This document shows, piece after piece, positions 32,245-44,489 of a DNA stretch of 64,000 nucleotides. Under the pieces are notes generated by a model that saw nothing but the letters and a program-made list of their open reading frames with translations, made no database searches and was not told the origin of the DNA. Source of the stretch: Isoetes taiwanensis (Eukaryota > Streptophyta > Lycopodiopsida > Isoetales > Isoetaceae). A program made the translations under genes and the position numbers. The stretch's first letter is position 1. Every line of letters begins with the position of its first letter. The stretch is from positions 5,729,050 to 5,793,049 of the forward strand of contig JAJEKV010000066.1 of NCBI GenBank assembly GCA_021234155.1, in the 5' to 3' direction.

Positions 32245-32925
32245 TAGGGCTTTCCAAGGTAAGTTCTTTGGATCAATTTCATATTGGCACTGCAGTAAAG
32301 GGCAGCTTTAGTTACTTGGATCCATTGATGATGTCCTGCTTTGGGTCAATCTTCAGACACTCCAACTACAGTCCCACTGCCATCATATTTTCACAAATTG
32401 TTAACACCATTATCTTAGACTCTTGTTGCAGCAGCAAATTGGTGCAGCTTATAGTGGCTTGTAACATTTACATTTCCTTGTTGTGGTTAACATCCTTGCA
32501 TTTACATTTCATTGTTGTGGTTAACAGGCAGTTGGTGAACTTGACTTATCATGGCAGCTCTCCTTTGGGATTTTTGAAGTTATCAATCTGGACTAAACTA
32601 AGGTATGTCAATTAATGCTCGTCATTATGTAATTCATGTTCATCAATTCAATTGTTTTCTTATAGCAATATGGACGACGAGGGGCTCTTCTGCCACTTGC
32701 CAAAAGTTGGAGATGGAGATTCTTTTGGTTGTATAATGTAGGTGTGGCGTTATTTTACAAGATCAGTGATACTTGGAAAGCCCTTGGCGTTATGTGCAGT
32801 TACATGATTAGCCTTGGCGTTACGTGCAGTTGGAAGCTTTTGCCAACTCTAATTATGGCTGTTCTTGCTTGAAAGTGGCATGAGCCTTTGGGTGAAAGTC
32901 GAGTTTATAAGCGCAATTTCTGCCA

Positions 32926-33172
32926 TAGTAGAGATGGACACGAGATGAAGAATAGCTCATAGCCATCAAACTATATCTAAGTTTGCTCTATCACTGATTA
33001 TGTGTTTGGGCATATTTGCAGACAAAACATTTACTGCAAAAAAGAACCCACTGCCATAGTAGAGATGGACGACACGAGATGAAGAATAGCTGATAGCCAT
33101 CAAACTATATCCAAGTTTGCTCCTCACTGACAAAACATACTTCCAGACAAAACATTTACTGCACAAAAGAAA
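32926..33172 (+). repeat. Tandem duplication of about 123 bp
   Basis: Units starting at 32926 and 33054 share CCATAGTAGAGATGGAC, ACGAGATGAAGAATAGCT, GATAGCCATCAAACTATATC and CAGACAAAACATTTACTGCA, with indels between them. Confidence 0.85.
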
Positions 33173-34309
33173 ATCCAGGACGGTAGAACATACCTCAGCC
33201 ATGTCCATGCCTGCAACACATAAACAAACCATTTAATCATTGGATTCAGAAAAAATGTTGGTACCCTATATATGCCAGGAAAACAACCTTTTTGACATAT
33301 CATTTGAACGTATCAATGGTAAGGCTTTCTATTTGATGTTTCTTTGTTGAGCCCTCTCCAAAGAGAAGGCATCCCAAAAAATGGCATATGCCGCTAATTG
33401 TAACGAGCACACGGTATTCTTTAGTAAAAGGCGAAAGAATAGTTCGCTCTGTGCTCATCACACGGCTTGCTGAATTTTAACTTATGATGCGCATTCTTTA
33501 TATCAGAAATGTTTGTCCCTCTTTTCAGCATTTGGCGTGTGGGATATTTGGTAACTAAATGTTCATGGGCAAAGTGCAACTGGGTTTTGGGTTGCGTCCT
33601 TCTTTGACACTGGCGGTGTTTTGTGCAGGCGTTTTTCTGAAAGCCCAAGATCGGTCTATGCAGTGCAGGGCTCCCGCGAAAAAACCCTACAATTTTACAA
33701 AATATAACCCTATTTGGTATGCTGGCCAGTTTGTTCCTCTATTCCTTTACGAGCCTTCTGAGCTTCGGTAGTAAAAGCCTGTTGAAGGAAGACCATGTCC
33801 TGCATAGGGAAGCAGCATCTCCACTTTGATCTGCAAAAATAGGCTGCGAATATATTGCAAATGCAAAGAATAGTAGGCTTCTTGCAAACCCAGCAACAAA
33901 AGTCATGGCCGGAAGGTGGCCCTTTCCATGTGCCACGTGTCTTGCTTATAATGGACTTTCGTGGGGTGGGCCTTTACGCCAAAAAAATCTCGGCGGCGCA
34001 TTTGCGTAGGGTTGTTTCCATGAAACTGTCAACCTGAAAATATCGTTCAGAATTCTTTAAATTCAGGTCAAAATCTTGAGTTCTTCATGTTGAGGCACCT
34101 ATGGGAACTTGCACGCCAAGATCTTGACTTCCAGAAAACCTTCAGGTTGGGAGCCCATAGGAAAGCACCCTTATGCATCATCTCATCTTGCAATGCTGCC
34201 TCGACTTTTTATCAGGCGTAAATGCCCACCCCACAAAAATCACCTAGTGCTTAATAAATGTTTGGTTTATCTTCTTTTTTATTTTGGGATGGGGTTGGGA
34301 ACCGTGCCA

Positions 34310-34345
34310 GGGAACGCCGCATGTTACGCCGCATGCGGCGTTCCC
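34310..34345. repeat. Perfect 14-bp GC-rich inverted repeat
   Basis: GGGAACGCCGCATG and its exact reverse complement flank an 8-bp loop. It stands in otherwise AT-rich DNA, and a short tandem CGGCTCCCCTG pair follows at about 34356-34377. Confidence 0.85.
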
Positions 34346-34574
34346 TTTCATCTTGCGGCTCCCCTGCGGCTCCCCTGCCGAAACTTGAGTTGCCAGAATT
34401 AATGCCAATTCAAATTGGCCGAGATATTCGATGCAACTGTCCCTCCCTCCTACGAATTTCTCTCGGTTTTTTGCTCTCTCATCTTCGCGCCTCACTGGAT
34501 CGTCTGATTCTTGAGCTGTTTGGATCGTCATATGGTGAGTCCATATTGTATAACTCAACAAGTTTAGCCTGATG

Positions 34575-35930
34575 TTTTGCGGAAAACTTTTGGTCTCGGT
34601 GGTCTTTCTCTCCTCTATACCTCCTTTTCAATGTTCCGCTCTTATTTGCAAGTTCGAACTTCGTTTGCACTTTTACAATATGGAGCGCATTTTTATATGC
34701 TCACACATTTTATGCAAACGTTCACAATATGCTTGGCGCATTAGATCAGTTAATCGGCTTGCTTAGCCAGAAAAGAGGCTTTCAGTGCTTTCTTAGCTTT
34801 AGAAAGATCAGAAAAAAAAATGGAGTTATCAAATCGGCTTCAATTTTTAGGCATTTTTATTATTCAATAGGCCAAGTTGTGGCAAGCATCTGAATATGCA
34901 CTCTTCTCATATTTCTCTCTGTTTCATGTCTTCTGAGCCATTGTTGGAGCTTTACAAAATCGTGCAGAGACAGAGGTAAAATGACTGACCCATCTATACT
35001 AAAACGTGATTCAGTATTCTTACTCATCTCCGATTCTTAGTTTGGCACCAAAATGTCAGTAACTTCGTTTCTTGGGAACTCAGTATATCAAGAAACGAAG
35101 CCGCTTCAACATTTCTTCGGAATGGGTTAGGCAGAAGGGCGGTTTTCCAGCTCTTTCTCTTCTATTGTAGTTTTAGCATTTGAAGCGTGCTCTTAAGCTA
35201 ATCGTTACTTCCTTGCAGTGTTACCCAGATAGCAACCGGTTGGAGATTCATGTTAGTGAAGTATCTGGCATGCAGGTTACGGGCTATGGCAAAACTGGGC
35301 TGCTACGGTTTGGTTTGTGCAAAACGTATATACAGGTAGAGATCACATGCAGCAAACGCATTTCAATGCAGGATTTCTAAGGTGTCCTTTTAGATATAAA
35401 CTAAATATTGGTATCCCTGGAGAAGCTGTTGTGAAGCCTGTCATTAGCCAAAGAAGGATTTGGAGGTGACAACAAAATAGGTTTCATCTCCTTAAAATTT
35501 CTTAGAGTAAATCTCCATTCGATGTTGTTGTTCAGAATTCGAGATTCGTGAGTCTGGCCGCTAACGAAGCTCGGCTTTCAATTTCATCTCTATTGCTTTT
35601 GAGTTGGGTCAAAATAACTATTGGAGCTTATCTTTGTTTCTCTTTTGTGCTTTCTTCCATGGTTTGTTTTGCCTCCCTTAAATCTAGCTGCAACAAATGA
35701 TGGGAAGGAGCTTCAATTGCGTGCTTCATAAGTATTATTTGTGGTCATCATGCGAAACTTTGATGCCCATTGATTGGGAAAAATGAAGCCACACAAATAC
35801 TTCTACCATTGATCAATTAGTGACGATTTAAAAAGCGAATTCTGAACTTCCGCACTATGATCATAATGCGTATATTGTATTTGTTGTGTTCGTGGTAACG
35901 CACAACGAGGATTCTTTTGATAATCGATGA
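34575..35930. other. Unannotated stretch
   Basis: Only short frames without recognisable domains are present. A 3' splice-like TTCCTTGCAG occurs at 35209-35218, but no supported exon follows. Confidence 0.35.
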
Positions 35931-35933
35931 CTC

Positions 35934-36312
35934 TATTATCATAACAAGCCATTTGAGTGGTGTATCTATTGGCAAGGGCAATCAATTTTTTTCTGTCTAT
36001 GACCTGTTACCTAAATTTTTCCCACTCATTCTTTCCCTTTTTCTATCTTCATTCCCTTCCTTATATTGATAGTTTGTTTTTCTTATTGTTCATTTGCAGA
36101 GTATTTGATGGGCTCATACTATTATAACAAGCCATTTGACTCGCGCATCTACTGCCAAGAACAACAAATTTCCTGTCTATGAAGGTTTCTCACATCTTCT
36201 CCACTCATTCTCATTCTTTTTTCTTGAAACAATTTCTTTATTCCATCTTCAATCCCTTTCAATCTTTTCATAGTTTGTTTTTCTTAGTGTTCATTTGCAG
36301 AGTATTATTATA
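35934..36312 (+). repeat. Tandem duplication of about 190 bp, each unit ending in a splice-acceptor-like sequence
   Basis: Both units contain ATAACAAGCCATTTGA, CTGTCTATGA, TTCCC or TTCTC tracts, ATAGTTTGTTTTTCTTA and GTTCATTTGCAGAGTATT. The last block looks like a polypyrimidine tract with AG acceptor. Confidence 0.75.
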
Positions 36313-36439
36313 CATGTGCTTGAGGCAAAGTGACATAATTTTGTTCTTAAAAATTATGCATCTATTGGATCCTGGACTAGATTCATACAGGATGGTCACG
36401 TTATGCTTTGGGAGCAAGGACTTCAAAGTATAAGTTTGT

Positions 36440-37375
36440 TCTTCTCATGTTTAACCTATAAAATTCAGATCCTATTGTTAGAAACGCAATACATGTCCAT
36501 GAACAATGATTATAGGGATTTTTGTCTAAGAGGTATTTTTAAGGCATTTGCAGATCATGTTTATTAAAAGGGTTATTTCCACCGTATTGAAGATCGTAGT
36601 GGCAAATACAGTTTGGTGCATGCATTCTATTTATGCTCAGCGCAGGGCACAATAAGTCCTGCACTTTTATAATTGCTATTCAGTTCTACTCTTTAATACC
36701 TTTAGGTTTTCACTGTTAACACCTTTACAATGATATAAGCTGTTACAACCCATTTAGGAATCATAAGGTTTTGTCGCCTTTGGGACATCTAAGTAGGTTT
36801 ACATCTATTCCATCTTGAATTTGTCATATTACTTGATTCTTACTTGATTCTGTTTTACAAAAGTTAGCCGCACAGTGGTACAGATTTCAGTGTTGATATT
36901 TGCATCAAGGCTTCATCCAGTTTACATTTGAAACCTACGAGACACATGATATTTTACCTTGCACATTATGTTGATCAACCATATGCAGAAAAACAGCTAG
37001 ACAATTTTTGGAAGAAATAGTTGTTTGATTATTTCTCAAATAAATAGCATTGATATTGATCTGTCTTATGATTAAAATAATGGAAAATATGGCAAATGCC
37101 ATGCCGGGATCACGATAATATTTATTATTGTATCTTGCACTCCTTGGTTTACAACAGTTGATGTCCTTTGCTATGCATGTAGCCTAGGCCCTCTTATGTT
37201 GTTTATTAATTGCTGATGTCACGCACATGATTTATTTCAACACACGCTACAAAAATGGAAGATATTAAAAAATAACACCTATAAATGTATTGCAATACCA
37301 TAGAAGTACCTTTGGGCTTTCTTCTTCTTTCTATCATCTTGATATGTGAATGAACCCCTAGACGGTTTTCTAGCG
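36440..37375. other. Unannotated AT-rich stretch
   Basis: I see no conserved frame, RNA gene or repeat unit here. Confidence 0.35.
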
Positions 37376-37377
37376 TG

Positions 37378-37506
37378 GAAGTATCTATTATCACACTCAA
37401 TTTAAACCTTATCTCAAATTTAAGCATTGTGTGGAGGAGGATATGGAGGTATCTATTATCAACTCAATTTAAACCTTATCTCAAATTTAAGCATTAAGCA
37501 TTGTAC
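37378..37506 (+). repeat. Tandem duplication of about 65 bp
   Basis: GTATCTATTATCA, ACTCAATTTAAACC and TTATCTCAAATTTAAGCATT are repeated in order on both sides of a GTGGAGGAGGATATGGAG spacer. Confidence 0.85.
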
Positions 37507-37509
37507 TGC

Positions 37510-40500
37510 ATCCTTGGCCTGATTTAGAATAAAAAATGAACGAAGCTCAATGTCCTCAAAGTACAAAATATTTAGGAGCAAACTCTGACTCGAGATAGTC
37601 ATCATTGTACAAAAGTTTGACAATGGTTTCGGATTCTAATTCATGCTTAGAGTTGTATGTTTGCTCGAGAGTGGCAAACTTTTTTTTGAGTCCATGCCAA
37701 TCCACCATCAATATATGACATCCTTTGCTATTCTGCTGTATGGATACTATTGTTGGTAAGTTGTGCTAACGACAAGAATTTTAAACAACACTCATTAAGC
37801 ATGGATGTTCCTTGGTTTCGACTTGCACAGTTCACAACCTGGCCACCTCTCGCCACCTCTACCGATCCTAAGCATGGCTGGAGTTTGTGGCATCCCTAGC
37901 AGAGCTGCTGCAAGCATTTGGTTTGTTTTCAGAACTTGAAATGGGAGATGGTTCAGTTTCTCAGGCTTAAGGCTCTTGGTTCAAAATGCAACAGAGCTTC
38001 TTGAAGCTTTTGATGCATCTAAGCTGTAAAAACTAAGGCACATTCTGGTGCTTATTTTTAAACTTGGGCATCTCGGCAAGCAAATCCGCCTGGAAATCTT
38101 TTAATCCGTTGCTGGAAGTTTGGGCAAATCCGATGTTATATTGTAAGCACTGAAACCTTCTCAAGTTTTAAAATTTTTGTAAACATTCGTTCTGGCAGCG
38201 TGGCATATATCATTTAGGTTTACGTGTATTTACATTTTAAAATTTCACGAGTCTATGGATTGATGCTGGAGCATGGTTTAGTGGGAAGCCTCAGATAACT
38301 AGACTATTCATTTCTGCTGTTAATAGCCTTTTCTGCTATTTATTGGCAATCCTAAGTGCAGATGCATGTCATTTGGCCTAGCAATGTTGCAGAACCAGAT
38401 TTGCAGATCAAGATATAATCATCAACAATCAATGGTACTATCTAGAGTTTACACAGGTATATGATCTACGCATTTTAAAATACAGGAATTGAAGATTGTA
38501 TGCCACTTGGACTGTGATAATTGTATGCCACTTGGAAAATACTGCTGTAGAATACTGTGCTGGAAAAGTAAGGAGGAGCAAAAGACATCGGAATTGGCAA
38601 GGTAAGGAAAGGCAAGCCTAACCAGGAAAACTAACCTAATCTAACTTCATGCAGGATGCCAACATTCTTCACTGATATTCAAGCAATGCTCCCATCTCTG
38701 TTAGAGGAATACAAATTGCCATAACTTAACATTTATTTACATCTTTTAACCCGTGGAACTACATATGCCCATATGAGATAAAGTTTAACGCAACATGTAT
38801 AACATTCCCAAGAGATTTTACAATATAAAAAATGTCATGCTTTCCAACCTTATTGGTTTCCAGATTAACATATGCCTCTATACATGTCTGGCATTGCTAT
38901 GCTCACTCTTCACATATGCACTCACCAGAACTTCAAAGTGTCTATTTATAAGATCTCAAAAATTGTATCCTTTTAAAGAATGGTTATATGGATAATTTAC
39001 TAAACCAAGGCACAACTATTATTGCTCGGTATCGTCATATCATGCAACTCTGTAGAATTCAATAGTTTAGTATTTATGGGTTTAGGGATCATGTGTTTAG
39101 GAGTTTAGGGTCAAAAGATTCATCATATCATGCGACTCTGGCAAATTTAGAATTAAAAACATACTCACACACATCTTCCATACTCACACACATCTTCCAT
39201 CTCCCATTACAGACACAACCAACATCCAAATTTTCCACTAGACTCCAATTGCAATTTGTTGACTACGCATTCTTCAACAAACTAAATTACCACAAGCCCC
39301 AACCAACACCCTAAATTGTATGTATTCCTTTACCTCTACCCATTCAATTCCACATGATGAATTTTATTATGCCCAATATCCCTACACCCTTCACACTTGG
39401 CACTCAATTACTTCTATGGATACGATTGCATTTACATATTTTCATTCCACCTACGAACGCCATTATGTCTATCTGTTCCACACGTCCACGACTAATGCCT
39501 GGCATCGCCGGGCACACGTTTCTAGTATATATTATTGATATATACCACTATGAAAACTTTCCTCCAGCATTGGAGGAGTGGCCCCACTTAGTCCTCCCAT
39601 TCTCTTCCCTTCGAATGCTAGCCAATTTGTTCCGATGTTCCTTTTGATGCTATACGCCTTCAGAGCTTTGTAGTAAAAGCATATTGAAGGATTTAAGCAG
39701 CATGACCATTTCCTGCATATAAAAACAGCATCAAAGAGAATCTCTTAAAATTTTACTCTGACTTGCAAAATTAAACTGTGAATAGATCGCATATGCAAAG
39801 GGTTCTTGCAACCCAACAAAAGAGCCATAGCCATAGCTAGAAGATAACCCTCTCCAAATGCAACCAAATGACATATATCTCGCTTAGGAATTTTCAAGGA
39901 ATGTGCCTTTACGCTCTACCAAACTCAGTGGCACACTCGTCGCTCTGCCAATCGTGCATCGCCTCATCTGGTGGAGCCTCTTCAACTTTGTTTTGGGGCA
40001 TAAAGGCCCATCCATGAAAAATACCTACTATATTATGGATAACAACTTGAAGATAATTCACTTTTATGCATAAGCAATTATTCAGTTACAAAAATGCAAG
40101 TAAATATTCTTCAGGACTGATTAGATTTTGCAAAACTCAAGTAAGGTAGACATTTCAAGAATTATCATTTGCTAAGAAAGTTTGTTCTAAATTCTAAAAG
40201 CACATTGCATAAAATTAAAGCAAAGTCCGCACACCTTTTAGAGCCCATCATTTTTTTCTCAACAATATATCAAATCTCTTCATCTGTCTATATGACGTAT
40301 GTACAATTTGATTCTGACACCTTTGTATGTCAGAATGGAATGTATTATTTGATTCAGATACATATAAAGTGCTAAGAGACTCACATAAAGATGCCAGGAC
40401 TAAAGAGTCAAAGAGAATACAGAATATATATTTGATCGTCTTCAATTTATGCTTTTAACCTCATTACAAATTCTATCAGTTCTCGGGGTTCTAGTCTATA

Positions 40501-40530
40501 AAGACAATTCTAGAAGAGTGACAAAACTAA
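37510..40530. other. Unannotated AT-rich stretch
   Basis: No gene is recognised. A short tandem of CATACTCACACACATCTTC (two units) lies near 39160-39198. Confidence 0.35.
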
Positions 40531-40534
40531 ATGA

Positions 40535-40605
40535 ATGTATGTATTTTTATTGTCCACGAAGATCAACTGGTCTATGGGACCCAAACGAACATATTACTAT
40601 CAGGA
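40535..40605 (+). repeat. Fragment related to the LTR of element B1
   Basis: The stretch sharing TTGTCCACGAAGATCAACTG and CTATGGGACCCAA is a diverged copy of 47848-47920 inside the B1 LTR, including the following TATTACTA-CAGGA. It is a solo fragment. Confidence 0.6.
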
Positions 40606-41099
40606 TTAAAAAAAACACCTGCTTTGAAGGGTTTTCGAGGGAAAAAACTTGACAGCAATAAGCATGTTGACAAACTGTAATGATATATTAGGATATGTTT
40701 CAACGCTGTGCCGGATGACATATCTAAGTGCGCATGTCCATGATCTCTTGAAAATATGATTCTAGTAAGCCCACTGGGACCGTGTCCAACAACACATGTT
40801 GCGATTGGTTAGGCAGGACTAACTCAACATAGCGTGCCCGGGTATGGTTGAATTCCAAACATTTCTGAAGGGCATGACATTCATCCTCAATAGCTCCCAC
40901 TTCGTGACACTGATAAAAGCTTGTCCCCCATGCCTTCCGAATCCATTTACCTATCTCAATGCAGAGGTAATGTGCACCTGCGCGAATGGAAGAGTCTGCG
41001 CTTCTTCATGGGTGAATGTAGATGCAGGTAGTGTTGTAGACCTCGTGTGAGCATGGAATTAATCTATTGTCGGTAGTATGTCATTTTAGCCTGTTCCAG

Positions 41100-42290
41100 G
41101 GCACCCGCATCCCAGAGTTTGCTAAGGAAGCAAGCACCAAGGCACTGCCTTAAGTGATCTTCTTCAGTTTGAATCTGTATGTACCTGTGCTCCTGTACAT
41201 TCTATCGGGAGAACCACTGAGCTCATTTTTCCTTCCAGCAGGCTTTAAGGCACTGTGGACCTAGTGCCACGACATAAGCAAGGTTGGGAAGACGAGCATC
41301 TCCCATGATGACTACCTTATCAGCTAGAAGATTGGCTTGCCGAAAGCACCTGGGTTGGGGGAGGGAGGGGAGGAGGGGAGGGGAGCTCAGCTTATGCACT
41401 ACATAATTCAGCAACTCATATATGCTGATGACGTTGACTTTCTAGCATATACCCCAGAAGACATACAATGACACCTGGATGCTCTAGACAATTTCTGCTG
41501 GTTCACTGGCATGAGGATTAACTTGGCCAAAACTAGAGTGCCGCTAGTTCCATCGTCCTGTCAACCAAGGCTTCCCTCATTCACTTACCAGGAATAAGAT
41601 GTGGAGGTAGCTCTGTCCTATAATTATTTAGAGATCGAGTTTTCTACTACCACATACTGGGATGCTTCCATCAGGTTGCGTGTCACGGCAGGCTGAAAAG
41701 CACTACATACCATGCAGAGCAATAGCCTCAAGGCATGGTTGTATGTCTGGGGTCACCAGTCGCACCTATTCAGGGCCTTGGTACAGAGCAGAGGTGTGGG
41801 GTCCAGTGATATCCCTCGCCACATGGAATGAAGTCCACAGTTCTATATTAGATCCTGCTCCAGGAGACGGGTTTTCTACCCCTTCAGAGGGTTGCACTAG
41901 AATGCCATATCATTTACTTCCAAAAGGTAGTCAGTATAAGTGATGCCCATTTGCCCAGTATTGCTTTGGCAGTAGCAATGGGTCCACAACATCTCAGAGC
42001 CTGTTGGAAGGACAAGCAGGCCCAGTGGTTCTCCCGTTGGAATGTTTTCACAAGCTCTGGGATGCAGAGGCTCTGACACATGTTAAAATGGCACACTATC
42101 AGCAGCAAGTCAATCCAATGCTCTCAAGAGGCCCACAACACTACTTGCGCACCCCTTTGCCCATGAAGAAGTGCAGAGTGATAAAGTCACATTTAATTAA
42201 AGTGGGATGCCATTCCCACTTTTTTTTGGAACCCAGTTATTCTAAACAAGGTGCACCCCATAATTGGACTACCAAGATTAACTAAAAGAA
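41100..42290 (+). pseudogene. LINE (non-LTR retrotransposon) reverse-transcriptase relic
   Basis: The plus strand reads YADDVDFLAYTPEDIQ at 41421-41468, the catalytic YADD box of L1-type RT, followed after a stop by HLDALDNFCWFTGMRINLAK, a typical post-YADD block. Further on, at 41600-41650, is a YNYLEIEFS motif, and at 41760-41830 come SHLFRALVQS and AEVWGPVISLATWNE, matching the thumb and downstream region of plant LINEs. Many stops are present. No endonuclease or poly-A tail can be placed securely. Confidence 0.65.
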
Positions 42291-42639
42291 ATTGTATTAT
42301 GTTCAAGATTCGGCGATCCTATGACCCGAAGATGTTAAGAACTCAAATATCATATATTGGGGCCTCTGGCACCTACTCAAGCGATTTTATAGTCATTTAT
42401 GATTGGATGCGCCTATGATTTTGAAATATGAAATACAATTTTGCTTAAGGTTTTGAGGGAATATCGAACCTCTATATGGCTTTGCCTAAGATTTTAGAAT
42501 ATGAAATATGAGGGCTCGAACCTCTACCAAAATAAGTCAATGTCCTAATAAAACTACTTTAATCAATGTACCTAATGAGCTAATGTGATTATTTTTTATC
42601 TTGAATCTATGTTTTTTTTTTTTATAACAACCCATTCAA

Positions 42640-43942
42640 TTGTTTTAGGGATATATGAACCAGATGTTCTACCACATCTCTATTGCACAGCTGCCGAACT
42701 CTTTTATCCAAAAGACGTTCTAGCATTACAGAGGAGTTTAAGACGATCGGTATACTTTGCGGACTAACCACGTTAGCGGTATCCAGTATAGCCCTCTTTA
42801 GCTGACTTACATGAAACACAGGATGGATCCCTACTTCCTGTGGTAAGTTCAACTCGTACGCTGTTTCCCCGATCCTTTTAGTAATCCTAAAAGGCCCAGC
42901 ATATCGCGGAGTAAGTTTGGGCACTCGACCTTTGGTCAAAGGTCATAAAGTGTTCATTCTCAAAGCCGAAGGATAAACAATCCTTAGGAAAATATAATCA
43001 CCCTATTCATAAGAGACATCACGTCTATGCTTGTTAGCAGACGTTCATGCCCTATCTTGAGCTTTTCGCAAAGCTTGCTTGCATTGCCACAAGATTGCGT
43101 CCACATCATGGAGCATATCTACTGCAACTTCGGTTCTAAGGTACTTATGCATACCAGAATAAGCCCTGGGGGTTCGGCCCATCATAGCCACAAAGGAAAT
43201 CATCCGAATTCCCGTGTGATGGCTATTATTATAAGCGAACTCTAGATAGGGTAAATAATCTTCCCACCTAGACTGCTTCTCATGGACAAAACTTCGTAAC
43301 ATGTCCTCTAAGATCATGTTTATGCACTCAGTTTGCCCGTCCGTCTGTGGATGATTTCCACTACTCATGTACAATCGGATCCTCAATCCTTTCATGAGAT
43401 CTCTCCAGAAGTGACCTGTGAACTTAGTGTCCCGATCACTCACAATGGACGAGGGAAGTCCGAAGGTTGGAAATATGTGCTGCATATAGGCAACTGCTAT
43501 GTCATGCCCCGTAGCCTCCCCTTTTAATGCTATGAACTTAGCATACTTGGTTAGCCGATCTACTACGACCAAAATTTGAGTATGTTGCCTAGCAGTTCTA
43601 GGTAATGCGACTATAAAGTCCATACTCACGCTTTCCCATTCATTTGGTATAGGGAGGGGTTGTAACAATCCCGGAGTTTTCCCATGATCCGCCTTCACCG
43701 CTTGACACACCAAGCAGTGACTTACCAAGTCCTTGACTTGATCTTGCAACTCTGGCCAGTAGTAGAAGCTTTTAACCAACTCATACATCTTCCATTCACC
43801 TCCATGCCCAGCTTGTGGAGTATCATGGTGCTCACGTAGAATTGACTCCCTAAGGTCCCCACTTGAAGGAACATAAATCCTTCCCTTGCTCAGTCCACAG
43901 TGTTTGGGGTCTGGGTTCGGGAACTCCTGCAAGACAGCCCTC
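42640..43942 (-). pseudogene. Element A: Ty3/gypsy integrase with the start of a chromodomain
   Basis: The frame 43932-43045 has the H-x-H-C-C zinc module (HHDTPQAGH ... CLVCQAVK), the core MDFIVALP, IVSDRDTKF and HPQTDGQTECIN supplying the D, D and E. After a frame break around 43030-42940 the C-terminal module follows (RYAGPFRITKRIGETAYEL, GIHPVFHVSQLKR). A chromodomain-like start (LLDKRVRQL, DVVEHLV) is cut near 42650. The reading is open across the upstream border (RAVLQEF) until the LTR of element B2 at 43943, so the RT part should lie beyond the nest. Confidence 0.8.
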
Positions 43943-44489
43943 TGTGAGGACCCATGGATCTAACAGGAGAATCCGGGGACTATGTCACGCGGGATTTGCA
44001 AGAAAACAAAGGAAAGGGAAAAGAAAACAAAAGAACAATGAGACAACAATGATAAGCTTCCTTGATATCAATGATGATGATACATGAGCTCTCGCAACCG
44101 AGAGAAAACTGAAATGAGACAAGACTCAAACTCATCTAAAAACTTATGTGCTAGCTCTACTCATATATATAGTACAATGGCCTTTGGCCCAATATAGACA
44201 CTCTGACTGATTTCGGTGCCGACTCCTGGAAGGAGGCCTGATTTGCAGGAATGCTGGCGGTGCCTCTTGAAAAGCCTGAAATCACGCTGACGCTGACGCG
44301 GGCGGTGACGGCCGTCACTTGTCTGAGCGCCGCCTCTTGTTGATGCCAGGCGTGGTCTTTGTCTGCGTGGTCTGCTTGGTCTTCTGCTAAGCCTTTGACG
44401 ACGGACCCGCGCCTGGTTGTGGATCCTTGGCCTTGACCTGGTCCGTCGTATGCATGAATAGTCCTGTACCAGGAGGCACAGGACTAACA
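43943..44489 (-). repeat. 3' LTR of element B2
   Basis: On the minus strand the LTR begins TGTTAGTCCTGTGCC and ends GGTCCTCACA, that is TG...CA over 547 bp. It is preceded by the purine tract GGTGGGGGGGAG (44501-44490), and contains a TATA-like CTATATATATGAG near 44173-44161. Directly beyond its end is element A sequence (GAGGG as possible target duplication). The 5' partner LTR is not in the window. Confidence 0.8.

Noticed and set aside
34109-34572. Overlapping ORFs around the GC-rich palindrome as genes
   Set aside because: Frames on both strands are generated by the palindrome and short tandem repeats.
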